64,000 nucleotides of DNA from Halobellus clavatus (GTDB lineage Archaea; Halobacteriota; Halobacteria; Halobacteriales; Haloferacaceae). Below the pieces are notes generated by a model. The model saw nothing but the letters and a program-made list of their open reading frames with translations, ran no database searches and was not told where the DNA came from. Position numbers and translations under genes: made by a program. How positions within the stretch are numbered: position 1 is the stretch's first letter; the number at the start of each line of letters is the position of its first letter. The stretch is taken from NCBI RefSeq assembly GCF_900107195.1, contig NZ_FNPB01000005.1, forward strand, positions 124,001-188,000. The letters are read 5' to 3'. Positions 8,326-17,168 of this stretch are shown here, in pieces.

Positions 8326-9360
8326 ATGGCGGAGCTGGGCAAAGTCGACCACGACTTCTTCGATCAGTACGTCTTCCCGCGGCTGGGTCGCGACCGCGAC
8401 GACGTCGCGATCGGTCCCACGCACGGCGTCGACTTCGGACTCATCGACCTCAACGGCACGGCCGTCGCAATCGCGACCGACCCGGTCTCGGTCATCCCGG
8501 ATCTGGGCTTCGAGCGCGCCGGCCGGTTCGCCCTCGACTTCGTCCTCGCCGACGTCGCCGTCTCGGGCCTCGCGCCGTCGCATCTGGCCATCTCGTTCAC
8601 CCTCCCGCCGGGGTTCGCCGACGAGGACTTCGCGACCCTCTGGGGGGCGATCCACGACGAAGCCGACGACCTCGGCGTCTCGATCGTCACGGGGCACACC
8701 GCTCGCTACGCCGGCTGTTCGTTCCCGTGGGTCGGTGGCGCGACCGCACTCGCGGTCGGCTCGCGGGACGAGGTGATCCGCCCCGACGGCGCGCAGGTCG
8801 GCGACGACGTCCTCGTGACGAAGGGACCGGCCGTCGAGACGACGGGCCTCCTCACGACGCTCTTCCCGGACCAGTTCGACCTCGACGCCGACACGCTCGC
8901 CGCCGCGCAGGCGCGCCTGGACGAGGCCGCCTGCGTCCGCGAGGCGATGACGGCGGCCGCCGCCGGCGGGGTCCACGCGATGCACGACGCGACGGAGTGT
9001 GGGCTCTTCGGAGCGTTCGTCGAGCTAGCGAACGGGGCCGGCGTGCGCCTCGACCTCCACACCGGGCCGATCCCGATCCGTCCGGGCGTCACCCAGACGT
9101 GCGAAGCGCTCGGCATCGACCCCTGGACGTCGACGACCGGCGGCACGCTGGTGCTCGCTGTCGATCCCGATCGGACGTCGGCCGTCGTTGACGCGCTCGA
9201 AGCCGAGGGAGTTCCCGTCGGGGTCGCAGGAACGGTAGCGTCGCCGGCCGAAGCGACCGGCGCCGGGACGGTCATCGTCGACGGTGATCCGATCGAACAC
9301 CCCGCGGTCGATCCGTCCTGGGCGGCCTACGAGGAACTCGCCCGCGCCAGCGACGAGTAG
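8326..9360 (+). CDS. AIR synthase-related protein (PurM/HypE/ThiL fold)
   Basis: 344 residues from the ATG at 8326; longer in-frame starts upstream give Arg/Ser-rich sequence and were rejected. The protein has the two-domain PurM-like ATP-binding fold: IATDPVSVIPDLGFERAGRFALDFVLADVAVSGLAPSHLAISFTLPPG corresponds to the dimer-forming N-domain, and GVHAMHDATECGLFGAFVELANGAGVRLDL to the glycine-rich C-domain. HypE-type proteins that dehydrate thiocarboxamides to the CN ligand end in a conserved Cys, but this one ends in ELARASDE, and no hydrogenase genes are near, so HypE function is unlikely. Known haloarchaeal family of unassigned activity; probably an ATP-dependent small-molecule enzyme. Confidence 0.82.
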   Translation: MAELGKVDHDFFDQYVFPRLGRDRDDVAIGPTHGVDFGLIDLNGTAVAIATDPVSVIPDLGFERAGRFALDFVLADVAVSGLAPSHLAISFTLPPGFADEDFATLWGAIHDEADDLGVSIVTGHTARYAGCSFPWVGGATALAVGSRDEVIRPDGAQVGDDVLVTKGPAVETTGLLTTLFPDQFDLDADTLAAAQARLDEAACVREAMTAAAAGGVHAMHDATECGLFGAFVELANGAGVRLDLHTGPIPIRPGVTQTCEALGIDPWTSTTGGTLVLAVDPDRTSAVVDALEAEGVPVGVAGTVASPAEATGAGTVIVDGDPIEHPAVDPSWAAYEELARASDE

Positions 9361-9365
9361 CCCGC

Positions 9366-9860
9366 TCAGTCGATCTGCTCGGCGTACTCGTAGTCGAGTT
9401 CGCCGGCCTCGGGGCGCTCACCGTCGATTTCGATCCGCCAGCCGTCGAGGGCGGCTGGATCGCTGAGCGCGGCGTCGAGTGTCGATCTGACTTCCACGAC
9501 GCCGACGCCGTAGTAGTCGTCTGGGACGCCGCGGAGGTACTGCAAGGCGGTCCGGAACAGCGAACGCATCCCGTCGTCGTCCTCGAAGTCGACGTGTTTG
9601 TACGCGCCCGCGGCCACCTGGACCATCCCGTGGAGGAACGCGCTCTCGGTCGTTCCCGAGCCGTAGTTGTACCACTCGTGCTCGAAGCAGTCGTGCGACT
9701 CGTGGTAGTCCTTCGAGTTGTACAGTCTGACGCCGTGAACCGTCGCTCGGCGGAGCGTTCCGTGTTTCCACCCGTTCGAGGTGTGGCGCTCGGGGTCCCA
9801 GCCCGTCGGTGAGCCGAACGGTGGGGGGCCGACGGTGTCGTCACGGGTGTGGTCGGTCAC
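9366..9860 (-). CDS. DUF309 domain protein
   Basis: 164 residues from a GTG at 9860 (a TTG nine codons further upstream is possible). The core motif [13 protein letters not shown] followed by [15 protein letters not shown] is the DUF309 signature, an all-helical bundle whose His/Glu residues line up on one face and may bind a metal. Function is unknown. The gene is divergent from the M14-type hydrolase with about 60 bp between them, and it converges on the AIR synthase-like gene 5 bp away. Confidence 0.85.
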   Translation of the reverse strand: MTDHTRDDTVGPPPFGSPTGWDPERHTSNGWKHGTLRRATVHGVRLYNSKDYHESHDCFEHEWYNYGSGTTESAFLHGMVQVAAGAYKHVDFEDDDGMRSLFRTALQYLRGVPDDYYGVGVVEVRSTLDAALSDPAALDGWRIEIDGERPEAGELDYEYAEQID

Positions 9861-9921
9861 ACGTGACCGTTCGCGGTCCACAAACAAAGAGATTTGACTC
9901 TCGACCTCCTGACCGAACGTG

Positions 9922-10740
9922 ATGCGAATTTACGAACTCGGGGAGGGGACACCCGAGGTCGCTGTCGTCGGATCGATCCACGGTGACGAGCCCTGCGGTG
10001 AGCGCGCGATAGAACGCTTCCGCGCCGACAATCCGAGCGTCGAGCGACCAGTGAAGCTGGTGATCGCGAACGAAGAGGCCCTCGAAGCGGGGGTCCGCTA
10101 CCTGGATGCGGATCTCAATCGGTCGTTCCCGGGCGATCCGAACGCTGACACGCACGAGGGGCGGCTCGCACACGACCTCGCCCGCGAACTCCGCGGGAAG
10201 ACGGTGCTCTCGCTGCACTCGACGCAGTCGTACGCCGAACCGTTCGCACTCGTCGAAGAGGTCGACGCCGTCGCCCGATCCGTCTGCCCGTACCTGCCGA
10301 TCGAGTACCTCGTCGAGACGGGCCGGTTCGCTGTCGGTCGACTCATCGACCACCCGCATACCATCGAAGTCGAGTGCGGCCTCCAGCGCAGCGACGAGGC
10401 CGCCACCAACGCGTACTGGATCGTCCGCGCGTTCCTCTCTGCGACGGGCGTCCTCCCCGCGCCGATCGAGGGCGACGTCGAGCCACCGCTGTCGCTCCAC
10501 CGGCGTGATGGAGACGAGGTGACGGTCTTCCGCCTGCTGGATCAGATTCCGAAGGGCCCGGCCGAGGACTACCGCGTCTTCGTCGACAACTTCCAGCGGG
10601 TCGCGCCGGGCGACCCCGTCGCTGCCGCCGACGGTGAAGCGTTCAACGCCGAGAACGAGTTCTACCCCGTGTTGCTCTCTGCGAACGGCTACGAGGACGT
10701 GTACGGGTACGCGGCCGACCGACTCGGAACGCTCGCCTGA
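9922..10740 (+). CDS. Succinylglutamate desuccinylase/aspartoacylase-like zinc hydrolase (M14 family)
   Basis: 272 residues from the ATG at 9922, directly after an alternative GTG. Zinc ligands of the AstE/AspA fold are visible: H20 and E23 in [11 protein letters not shown], and the later His in [21 protein letters not shown] supplies the substrate-binding Asn-Arg. The C-terminal part holds a small beta domain. Enzymes of this family hydrolyse N-acylated amino acids or deacylate related compounds. The presence of dgcN-dgcA 1.5 kb away makes it a candidate for the hydrolase that would release L-glutamate from N-acetyl-L-glutamate, but this is only an inference from proximity. Confidence 0.85.
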   Translation: MRIYELGEGTPEVAVVGSIHGDEPCGERAIERFRADNPSVERPVKLVIANEEALEAGVRYLDADLNRSFPGDPNADTHEGRLAHDLARELRGKTVLSLHSTQSYAEPFALVEEVDAVARSVCPYLPIEYLVETGRFAVGRLIDHPHTIEVECGLQRSDEAATNAYWIVRAFLSATGVLPAPIEGDVEPPLSLHRRDGDEVTVFRLLDQIPKGPAEDYRVFVDNFQRVAPGDPVAAADGEAFNAENEFYPVLLSANGYEDVYGYAADRLGTLA

Positions 10741-10744
10741 CCTC

Positions 10745-11200
10745 TCAGTCCGTCGACTCCGGCGGGGCGAGCTCCACGAGCGTCAGCTCACGGTCCAGAT
10801 AACAGAATTCGTGCGGCGGGTCGCCTCGCACCTCGTCGATCCGATACTCCGACTCGAAGTCCGCCCCGTCCGGGACGCAGTACTGATGGCTCGGGCACTC
10901 CGTGTGCGGGCACGGGCCGGGCAGGGACACCTTGCTGCCGGCGTAGGCGCCCTTCGAGGCGACGTTGGCGGCGATCGAGGTGGGTTCGACCTCGACCGCG
11001 CGAACCCCGGTGTCGTGGACGGCACAATCGAGGAGCTGACCGCTCTCTCGGACCTCGGTCACCTCGTAGCGGACGCCCTCGGTGAGATTGAGGCACTGCT
11101 GACGGTATGGGCAGCCCTCACACGCCGCGGACTCGCCCTCGTAGACGAACTCGGTCCCCGGGGACGCGAGCCGGTCTCCGATGAGCGTGACTATCGACAT
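10745..11200 (-). CDS. UPF0179 family cysteine-rich protein
   Basis: 151 residues, matching the archaeal UPF0179 family throughout. Eight cysteines are arranged as C27-x2-C30-x5-C36, C59, C97-x4-C102-x5-C108 and C133; such spacing suggests two metal or Fe-S sites. There is no membrane segment or signal peptide. Function is unknown. It converges on the M14-type gene with 4 bp between the stops, and upstream lies a 196-bp gap that carries its promoter (TTAAG near 11229). Confidence 0.85.
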   Translation of the reverse strand: MSIVTLIGDRLASPGTEFVYEGESAACEGCPYRQQCLNLTEGVRYEVTEVRESGQLLDCAVHDTGVRAVEVEPTSIAANVASKGAYAGSKVSLPGPCPHTECPSHQYCVPDGADFESEYRIDEVRGDPPHEFCYLDRELTLVELAPPESTD

Positions 11201-11396
11201 CTACGCGTTGCTAGTCGGCGCGCGCTGTTAAGCCTGTGTATGCTGGGTCCGTCGTGGCGAACAGTCGGCACTCGTCCGTGCGGCCCGCGCCGGTGTGCCG
11301 AGCGACCGCAAGACGGCGCGGGGTGAACGTCAGCTCACACGCCCACTGGCCCCGGGTTCGTATATAAACCTCCGCCCGACGTGGGGGGGTCGCGAC

Positions 11397-12449
11397 TCAG
11401 GGCTGTCTGGCGCCGGTGCCGACGAGCCCACGCTCTGAGAGTTCGTCCAGGCGGATCTCGCTCCCGTCCATCGGGACGCCGGCGAACTCGTCGGTGTCGA
11501 GCAGGAGCGCCCCGTCCAAGTCCGCGTAATCGACGAGTGGCGCGAGGTGACAGGCCGCAGCGATGGACGCGTTCGTCTCGATCATACACCCCAGCATCAC
11601 CTCCAGCCCGTGCGCACGGGCGGCGTGGACCATCCGCCTCGCCTCCCGCAGACTCCCGCACTTCATCAGTTTCAGATTCACGATGTCGACGCGGTCCGCG
11701 ACGGCGGGCACGTCCGGAAGTCGCACGCAGGACTCGTCGGCCGCGATCGGGAGCGCGGCGTGTTCGGAGACGAACCGGAGCCCTTCGGGATCGCTCGCCG
11801 GCACGGGCTGTTCGACGAACTCGACGTCGTGTGCTACCAGTTCATCGATGGTCTCGACGGCGTCTCGCGGCGTCCACGCCTCGTTGGCGTCGACTCTGAG
11901 TCGGGCCTCGGGAGCCGCCTCGCGGACGGCGGCGACGATCTCGGCGTCCCGATCCGTCCCGAGTTTCACTTTCAGTACGTCGTAGCCCGCCGCCACCGCC
12001 TCCCGGGTCTTCTCGCGCATCCGCTCGGTGTCGTCGAGTCCGATCGTATACGAGGTCTTCGGCGCGCGCGACGGATCGAGTCCCCACTGGCGGTACAGCG
12101 GGACTCCCAGTCGCGTGGCTGCGAGATCAGCGAGTGCGACGTCGACGGCGGCGTGCGCCGCAGGGTTGTCGCCGACGACGGCGCGGCGCTCCCGTTCGAT
12201 CCGCTCGCTCGCGTGGGGATCGCCGACGGACTCGACGACCGCCAGCAGGTCGGGGAGCACGGCCTCGACCGTCTCGACCGTCTCCCCGTAGTAACTCGCG
12301 GGTGCGGCGGCTCCGACTCCCGTCCGTCCCTCCCCGTCGGTGATCCGCACGACGACGTTCGCCGCGTCGGTCTGCGTCCCGCGAGCGATGGTGAACTCGT
12401 CTGCGAGCGGGAGCGTGAGCCGTTCGAAGTCTGTGGTGAGTGTCGGCAT
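11397..12449 (-). CDS. dgcA: DgcA-type N-acetyl-D-glutamate racemase (enolase superfamily, dipeptide epimerase-like)
   Basis: 350 residues of the muconate-lactonizing-enzyme/L-Ala-D/L-Glu epimerase subgroup. Catalytic residues are in place: K160-x-K162 in DVLKVKLG, metal ligands D187 (RVDANEAW), E213 (EFVEQPV) and D238 (IAADES), and the opposite base K263 or K260 in NLKLMKCG. It follows dgcN with 6 bp between, the arrangement of the D-glutamate pathway described for Pseudoalteromonas and reported to occur in Halobacteria, where DgcA racemises N-acetyl-D-Glu to N-acetyl-L-Glu. By sequence alone a dipeptide epimerase role is equally possible; the gene pair decides for DgcA. Confidence 0.83.
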   Translation of the reverse strand: MPTLTTDFERLTLPLADEFTIARGTQTDAANVVVRITDGEGRTGVGAAAPASYYGETVETVEAVLPDLLAVVESVGDPHASERIERERRAVVGDNPAAHAAVDVALADLAATRLGVPLYRQWGLDPSRAPKTSYTIGLDDTERMREKTREAVAAGYDVLKVKLGTDRDAEIVAAVREAAPEARLRVDANEAWTPRDAVETIDELVAHDVEFVEQPVPASDPEGLRFVSEHAALPIAADESCVRLPDVPAVADRVDIVNLKLMKCGSLREARRMVHAARAHGLEVMLGCMIETNASIAAACHLAPLVDYADLDGALLLDTDEFAGVPMDGSEIRLDELSERGLVGTGARQP

Positions 12450-12455
12450 CCGTGC

Positions 12456-13505
12456 TCACACCTCCTCGAGGACCGCATCCAGAACCGCGTCGGCGTCGAA
12501 CCTGACGGGGTCGGTCGCGGGGGCCGCCAGCGCGCCGGCGTACTCCTCGACGGCCGCCCGGGCCGCCTCGTCGTCTTCGATGGCCGAGGTGTTCAGTGCG
12601 CCGGCGACGACGTCGCTCTGGTGAACGGGCGCGGCGAGTCCCTCGTAGAGATCGACGTACTCGTCGATCGGCGGGAGGTCGAACGACTCGTAGCCGTGGA
12701 TGGCCTCCCGGCCCGCGCTGTGACAGAGGACCATCGCGTCCGGCATCGCGCCGTGGAGAATTCCACAGGTAACCGCGGAGTACGCTGGGTGGACGATGCT
12801 CCCCTGTCCCTCGACGAACAGGACGTCGTACTCGTCGCCGACCTCGACGAGCATCTCCTCGACCGCACCGGCGGTGAAGTCGGAGACGACCCGGTCGATC
12901 GGATTCCCCCAGCCGGCGATCATAATCCCCGTCTGGCCCGTCGGGACGAACCCGGCGTCCACGCCGCGGTGACGGGCGGCCGCCAGCAGTTCGAGCGCGA
13001 CGGTCATCTTTCCGACCGAACAGTCCGTGCCGACTGTCAGGACCACGTCGGCGTCGACATCGGCGCCCGCGCCCGAGGCGACCGTCAGATCCGCCGGTGG
13101 CTTCCGCACGTCTCTGAGTTCGACACCGTGTTCGGCCGCGAGTTCGGCGAACTCCGCGTCCGCTGAAAGGAAGGAGTGGAGTCCCGCGACGACGTCACAA
13201 CCGCGCTCGATCGCGGTGCGGACGTCCGGCCGCCAGGAGTCGTCGAACTCGCCGCCGATGGGGGAGATACCGATCAGGAGCGTGTCGGCGGTGGGGGCGT
13301 CAGCCATCGACTCGACGATCGGCACCGCCGGCAGGTCCGCGCGGTGGTCGGTCGTCGTGGTTCCGGCGCGGTCGCGATCGAGGACGGCGACGACGTCGTA
13401 CTCGGCGTACTTGAGGACGCCCGTCGCCGTCTTTGCGCGTTCGGGGAACTTCTCGTGCGCGAGGACGACGACCCGTTCGTCGTCGCCGTGTGTGTCTGCA
13501 GTCAT
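12456..13505 (-). CDS. dgcN: DgcN-type D-glutamate N-acetyltransferase (DUF1611)
   Basis: 349 residues. An N-terminal Rossmann-like part (VVVLAHEKFPERAKTATGVLKYAEYDVVAVLDRDRAG) is followed by the DUF1611 P-loop-like domain: VVLTVGTDCSVGKMTVALELLAAARHRGVDAGFVPTGQTGIMIAGWG near residues 155-200 and LFVEGQGSIVHPAYSAVTCGILHGAMPDAMVLCHSAGR. Established knowledge: DgcN acetylates D-glutamate to N-acetyl-D-glutamate, which DgcA racemises. D-Glu comes from bacterial peptidoglycan, so the pair would let the archaeon use bacterial wall debris. A TATA-like GATTAAC lies about 25-30 nt before the ATG. No DgcR-like regulator is adjacent. Confidence 0.83.
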   Translation of the reverse strand: MTADTHGDDERVVVLAHEKFPERAKTATGVLKYAEYDVVAVLDRDRAGTTTTDHRADLPAVPIVESMADAPTADTLLIGISPIGGEFDDSWRPDVRTAIERGCDVVAGLHSFLSADAEFAELAAEHGVELRDVRKPPADLTVASGAGADVDADVVLTVGTDCSVGKMTVALELLAAARHRGVDAGFVPTGQTGIMIAGWGNPIDRVVSDFTAGAVEEMLVEVGDEYDVLFVEGQGSIVHPAYSAVTCGILHGAMPDAMVLCHSAGREAIHGYESFDLPPIDEYVDLYEGLAAPVHQSDVVAGALNTSAIEDDEAARAAVEEYAGALAAPATDPVRFDADAVLDAVLEEV

Positions 13506-13587
13506 AGTCGTGAGGAGGACGACCGGTGTGTTAATCGTCGTGATCCCATTCCCGTCGGGACGCCTCTGGGCAATTCGCCGCCATCGC

Positions 13588-14517
13588 TCACAGCAGCGAC
13601 AGCCGAACGGTCCAGAACTCTCGCACGGCGTCGCGGAGTGCCCGATCCGGGTCGCCGGTGGCGTCGACGGCGGCGGTCCGGTCTGCGAGGTCGGTGAACC
13701 GACCGAGCACAGTCTCCTCGCCGAGGACGATCACGTCGGCGTCGGGCCCCGGGGCGACCGCGGAGTCCGCCGGACTGGCAGCTAGCTGTGCCTCCAGCAC
13801 CTCCCGGGCCCGGTCGAGGTGGTCGTCGACCTGCTGGTCGCGCCGTCGCTCGAAGCGAGCCTGTGAGAAGCCGCCTTTCGAGTGCGAGCCCATCACGTCG
13901 GACTCGATGTCGTCGACGAGGGTGACCTCGCTCCCGTCGTAGATCCCGAGCGCGAACAGGTCAGAGCGCACCAGCGCGACCCACACAGGCGCGATGGGAA
14001 CGAACCACGACGGGTCGAGGCGGAAGGACTCGCCCCACGTCGCAAACGGAGCAGGGGGCGTGGGCGGCGTCAGCGCCGCGGCGACGAGACCGGCGTCGTC
14101 GACACAGACGAGACACGGAGCGGCCCGTCGTACGAGCGCCGCGCGGTGGCCGAGCACGTCGGCGACGGCTTCGGGCACCGAATCCGTGACCATCGCCGTG
14201 AGTGCGCCCTCCGGACCGGTCTCGAACGACTGCAGCCGGTCGAGGACCTCCTCGCGGCGGCGACCGCGGATCGCTTCGGTTCGGCGGAACCCGACCTCGA
14301 TGTCGTCTTCGGCCGAGAGTCGCTCGACGCGCTCTTCGAGTCCCTCGATTCGATCCTCGAGTCGGTTTACTTCCGCTTCGGCCTCCTGGCGCTTCTTGGC
14401 CGCCTCCGAGCGGCGCTCCTCTTCAGCCTCGGCCCGCCGCTTCAGGTGGCGCTTCTCCTCCTCCAGTTCCTCGATCCGGGTTTTGAGTTCCGCCCGGCCG
14501 AGCAACTCGTCGAGCAT
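13588..14517 (-). CDS. Vms1/ANKZF1-family peptidyl-tRNA hydrolase (VLRF1 domain)
   Basis: 309 residues. The first 75 form a charged coiled coil (LKTRIEELEEEKRHLKRRAEAEEERR), and the rest is an eRF1-like VLRF1 domain with the signature GSHSKGGFSQARFERRRDQQV near residues 209-230. In eukaryotic Vms1 the Gln of this GxxQ-type loop cleaves or hydrolyses peptidyl-tRNA on split 60S subunits during ribosome quality control; here the Gln is present. The ankyrin repeats and the zinc finger of Vms1 are absent. Archaeal homologues are known only by annotation, so the cleavage role is inferred. The rhomboid gene is divergent, 154 bp away. Confidence 0.78.
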   Translation of the reverse strand: MLDELLGRAELKTRIEELEEEKRHLKRRAEAEEERRSEAAKKRQEAEAEVNRLEDRIEGLEERVERLSAEDDIEVGFRRTEAIRGRRREEVLDRLQSFETGPEGALTAMVTDSVPEAVADVLGHRAALVRRAAPCLVCVDDAGLVAAALTPPTPPAPFATWGESFRLDPSWFVPIAPVWVALVRSDLFALGIYDGSEVTLVDDIESDVMGSHSKGGFSQARFERRRDQQVDDHLDRAREVLEAQLAASPADSAVAPGPDADVIVLGEETVLGRFTDLADRTAAVDATGDPDRALRDAVREFWTVRLSLL

Positions 14518-14671
14518 GTCTCGACGGCCGGCCGCGGGCCACTTAGCGGTTGCCGTCGGTCCGGCGCGTCACTGAGAGGCCACTCCGGCCGCTTCAGACC
14601 GCCGCGGCCGCTCGATCGCCCACCACGCTGCTTCGGTACCCATTTGCCACGAGTGGCCTAATCGAGAGGCG

Positions 14672-15493
14672 ATGGACCCCTTCGGGAAGGCAGTGCGGGG
14701 ACGCACTCGGGCGATCGACGTGGTACTCCTCGCGGCCGTCCCGGTGGCCCTCGTGGCCGTGTTCGCCCTCCCGCGGCCGATCCGACAGTCGTTCGCGCTC
14801 TCGTACGCCGAGCCGACGCTCGTCGACGCCTACCTCTCGAACTTCGTTCACCTCTCTCTGGAGCACTTCCTGACGAACGTCCTCGTCTATCTCGTCTTGG
14901 CACCGACTGCGTATCTCTGTTACCTGCTCGCGGACGAAGCCGACCGCTTCCGCGTCGCTTTCGTCGTGTTCCTCGCGGTGCTCCCGTTCGTGCTGTCGGC
15001 GCTCAACGTCATCATCCTCCGGCCGCTCGTCGGCTACGGCTTCTCCGGCGTGAATATGGCGTTCTTGGGCCTACTGCCGCTTGCGCTCGTGGACTACGCG
15101 GGCGTGCAGTTCGACTCGAATTTCACGATCGACCACGCCCTGACGCTGTTCTTCGCTGGATCGATTTTGATCGCGGTGCTCATCGTCCCCTCCCGCGTTC
15201 CCGGCATCGTCGCCGTCGGGATCGCGACGCTCGGACTCGCCATCTACGGCTACGAAGTCGTTCGCGCGACGTCGGTCTCTCGTCTCTGTGACGCACACAC
15301 CGAGACGCCGCCGGGATACGGCGAACTCGCGGTCGCAGGGCTGTTGCTGTTCGGGCTGACGCCGTTCGTCACGTTCCCGCCGGTCAGCACCGACGCTTCG
15401 ACCGTGCTGAACTACTACACGCACTTTCTCGGCTTCTGTTTCGGATTCGTCGTCCCGTTCGTCACCTACCGCATCACCGACGCAGTCGGGTGA
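14672..15493 (+). CDS. Rhomboid-type intramembrane serine protease (putative)
   Basis: 273 residues with about seven membrane segments. Rhomboid hallmarks are seen: H60-x4-H65-x3-N69 in VHLSLEHFLTN, the catalytic serine S125 in GYGFSGVNMAFLG, and a His (H251) in the last segment, YYTHFLGFCFG. Ser plus this His would form the dyad that cuts membrane proteins in the bilayer. Two extra segments between the serine and histidine make it longer than simple archaeal rhomboids (about 200). Substrate unknown. It differs clearly from the shorter rhomboid at 62867. Confidence 0.72.
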   Translation: MDPFGKAVRGRTRAIDVVLLAAVPVALVAVFALPRPIRQSFALSYAEPTLVDAYLSNFVHLSLEHFLTNVLVYLVLAPTAYLCYLLADEADRFRVAFVVFLAVLPFVLSALNVIILRPLVGYGFSGVNMAFLGLLPLALVDYAGVQFDSNFTIDHALTLFFAGSILIAVLIVPSRVPGIVAVGIATLGLAIYGYEVVRATSVSRLCDAHTETPPGYGELAVAGLLLFGLTPFVTFPPVSTDASTVLNYYTHFLGFCFGFVVPFVTYRITDAVG

Positions 15494-15605
15494 CGAACTC
15501 ACTCGGGACTGCCGTCCACCGTCGAACGGCAAGAACGGCGTTGCTGCCGCTGTTGAGACGTGTGTGCGGCGAGAAACCGAAACGGCACCAAACGTGAAAA
15601 CGCCT

Positions 15606-16160
15606 TCAGCCGGAGCGGTACACGTAGAGGCCGGTGAAGACACCGACGATGACGACGATGCCGATGATCGTCGGGAAACTACCGCCCCCGAGCGCGCCCA
15701 CGGGGCCAGTGGCCGTCTGGGTCGGCGTCGGCGCGTCGTCATCGGTCGCGTCGGCGCTGTTCTCGCCGCGACTGGTGTTATCGCCGTCAGTACCGTCTCC
15801 GCCACCTCCATCGCTCGGAGCGCTCCCGCTGCTGCTGGACGGTGTGGCAGTGGCCGCCCGCGTGGTGGTGGACGCCGACGCGGTATTCTCTGTCGGGATC
15901 GGTGTCGATTCGGCGGGGATCTGGAAGCCCACCCGTTCGCTGCCCGCCGAACTGGACTCCCTCGTGCTTGATTCGCCCTCGACTCCGGAGGTGAGTGTCT
16001 CGGCGTCCTGCGTGACGTCTCCGTAGACCCGATCGTGTGGATGCGGTGGCGTCTCCTGTGCGGAGACCGCGATCGGTGCGATGCCGACGGCTACGAGGAC
16101 CGCGAGCGCGATGGCGAGGATTCGCACGGCCGAGCGCGTCTGAGGTGCGTCGTCTGTCAT
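15606..16160 (-). CDS. Surface-anchored Ser/Thr-rich protein, unknown
   Basis: 184 residues. A hydrophobic segment ending in AVSAQ (residues 13-35) looks like a Sec signal peptide. A Ser/Thr/Asp/Gly-rich low-complexity region follows (residues 60-150), probably O-glycosylated, and a C-terminal membrane segment (GGSFPTIIGIVVIVGVFTGLYVYRSG). This is the layout of a cell-surface stalk with most mass outside. It has no recognised domain, only the short ordered part HPHDRVYGDVTQDAETLTSG. Convergent with the rhomboid gene. Confidence 0.7.
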   Translation of the reverse strand: MTDDAPQTRSAVRILAIALAVLVAVGIAPIAVSAQETPPHPHDRVYGDVTQDAETLTSGVEGESSTRESSSAGSERVGFQIPAESTPIPTENTASASTTTRAATATPSSSSGSAPSDGGGGDGTDGDNTSRGENSADATDDDAPTPTQTATGPVGALGGGSFPTIIGIVVIVGVFTGLYVYRSG

Positions 16161-16247
16161 TGATTGTCGTCCGGGTTGGTTGGTGTGGTAATCAGCGTCG
16201 GGTCTGATGTGTCGATCAGGAAATTGGGGATGCGTGTGGGTCGGTAG

Positions 16248-16928
16248 CTAGCTGTTCGCTGCCTGTCGCAGGTCTACGGTAGATCCGTGAGTGGTCTCGG
16301 TCAACGCAGCAACGTCGTTGAAGACGTAGTCGATACCGTCATCGAAGCCCCGGGTGCTCTTGGTTAGGATGTACTCCTCGTCCTCCGTGACACAGCCACT
16401 CGGATCTAACTTCTCCAAGTCGTCGTCAGCGGGACCGTCCTCGAACGCCATCGCCCTGCCGACGGTCCGTGTCCCCCTCCGAAAGTGACCGGGGAGGGTC
16501 CACCGTTCTTCGACCCCTGTTGGGCTCGTGACGTAACCGGACGCCACCTCGGAACCGACGCTGGCGGCGTGGGAATCGCTGCGACCGAGCGTGTCAGTCG
16601 AGTCTATACTGAAGACGTTTATCCCGAAGACGTCTCCTCGTCCGCCGTCGAGCCCGTCGAAGTCGTTGCTCCCGCCGGCTCGGTTAGCGGACGACAAGTT
16701 ACGATCGGTGAGAGCAGGGATCGCCGAGCTCCGGACATCGATCGTGGCCGTCGAGGACCGACTGTCGTCGCTGATCCAGTCGTTCGACACGGTCGTCTCG
16801 ATCAGGTGCGTTCGTCCGACATCGTCCCGCGTGAGGGAGACAGTGCAGTGCTCGGGATGGATGTCAGTGACCCCCGCATCTTCGAGGGTGATACTGCTCA
16901 AGTACGCCCACACGTCGTAAGTTCGCAC
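16248..16928 (-). CDS. Hypothetical protein in lower-GC DNA
   Basis: 226 residues from a GTG directly after an in-frame stop, so the true start could be further inside. It is acidic (many Asp) as expected for a haloarchaeal protein, which favours this strand over the overlapping plus-strand frame 16485-16934. No domain, signal or membrane segment was recognised. It begins TYDVWAYLSSITLEDAGV and ends in FNDVAALTETTHGSTVDLRQ. Its base composition is less GC-rich than the neighbours, and it may be a fragment of a larger decayed gene. Confidence 0.45.
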   Translation of the reverse strand: MRTYDVWAYLSSITLEDAGVTDIHPEHCTVSLTRDDVGRTHLIETTVSNDWISDDSRSSTATIDVRSSAIPALTDRNLSSANRAGGSNDFDGLDGGRGDVFGINVFSIDSTDTLGRSDSHAASVGSEVASGYVTSPTGVEERWTLPGHFRRGTRTVGRAMAFEDGPADDDLEKLDPSGCVTEDEEYILTKSTRGFDDGIDYVFNDVAALTETTHGSTVDLRQAANS

Positions 16929-17168
16929 TGGTGAATGAGTCTCCGGCTATCCACTCGAGGGCGTCGGGCTCTCTCCCACTTGGCTCCGAAGGCCGTGGAG
17001 TCTCTCTCCATCACACCCATCTATGTCAACGGGGATACTAATAACCACGACAAGATACCTCACTGACTATTTCCCAACTACACGGCGAGGCACATAAAAA
17101 CAATTCATTCCCGCGCTGTCCGCCGTCCTGCCGGTTCAGTGCTCGCTGATGCCAGACGGCTCTCGCCG
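16929..17168. other. AT-richer intergenic region
   Basis: 240 bp with no convincing gene. It contains TACTAATAACCAC and ACATAAAAACAATTC stretches that stand out from the GC-rich surroundings and may hold the promoter of the minus-strand gene below or the terminator (AAAAA on the plus strand at about 17097) of the protein at 17169-17519. Confidence 0.4.

Noticed and set aside
16485-16934. Plus-strand frame opposite the hypothetical gene
   Set aside because: Less acidic and starts within the other frame; the minus frame fits haloarchaeal composition better.
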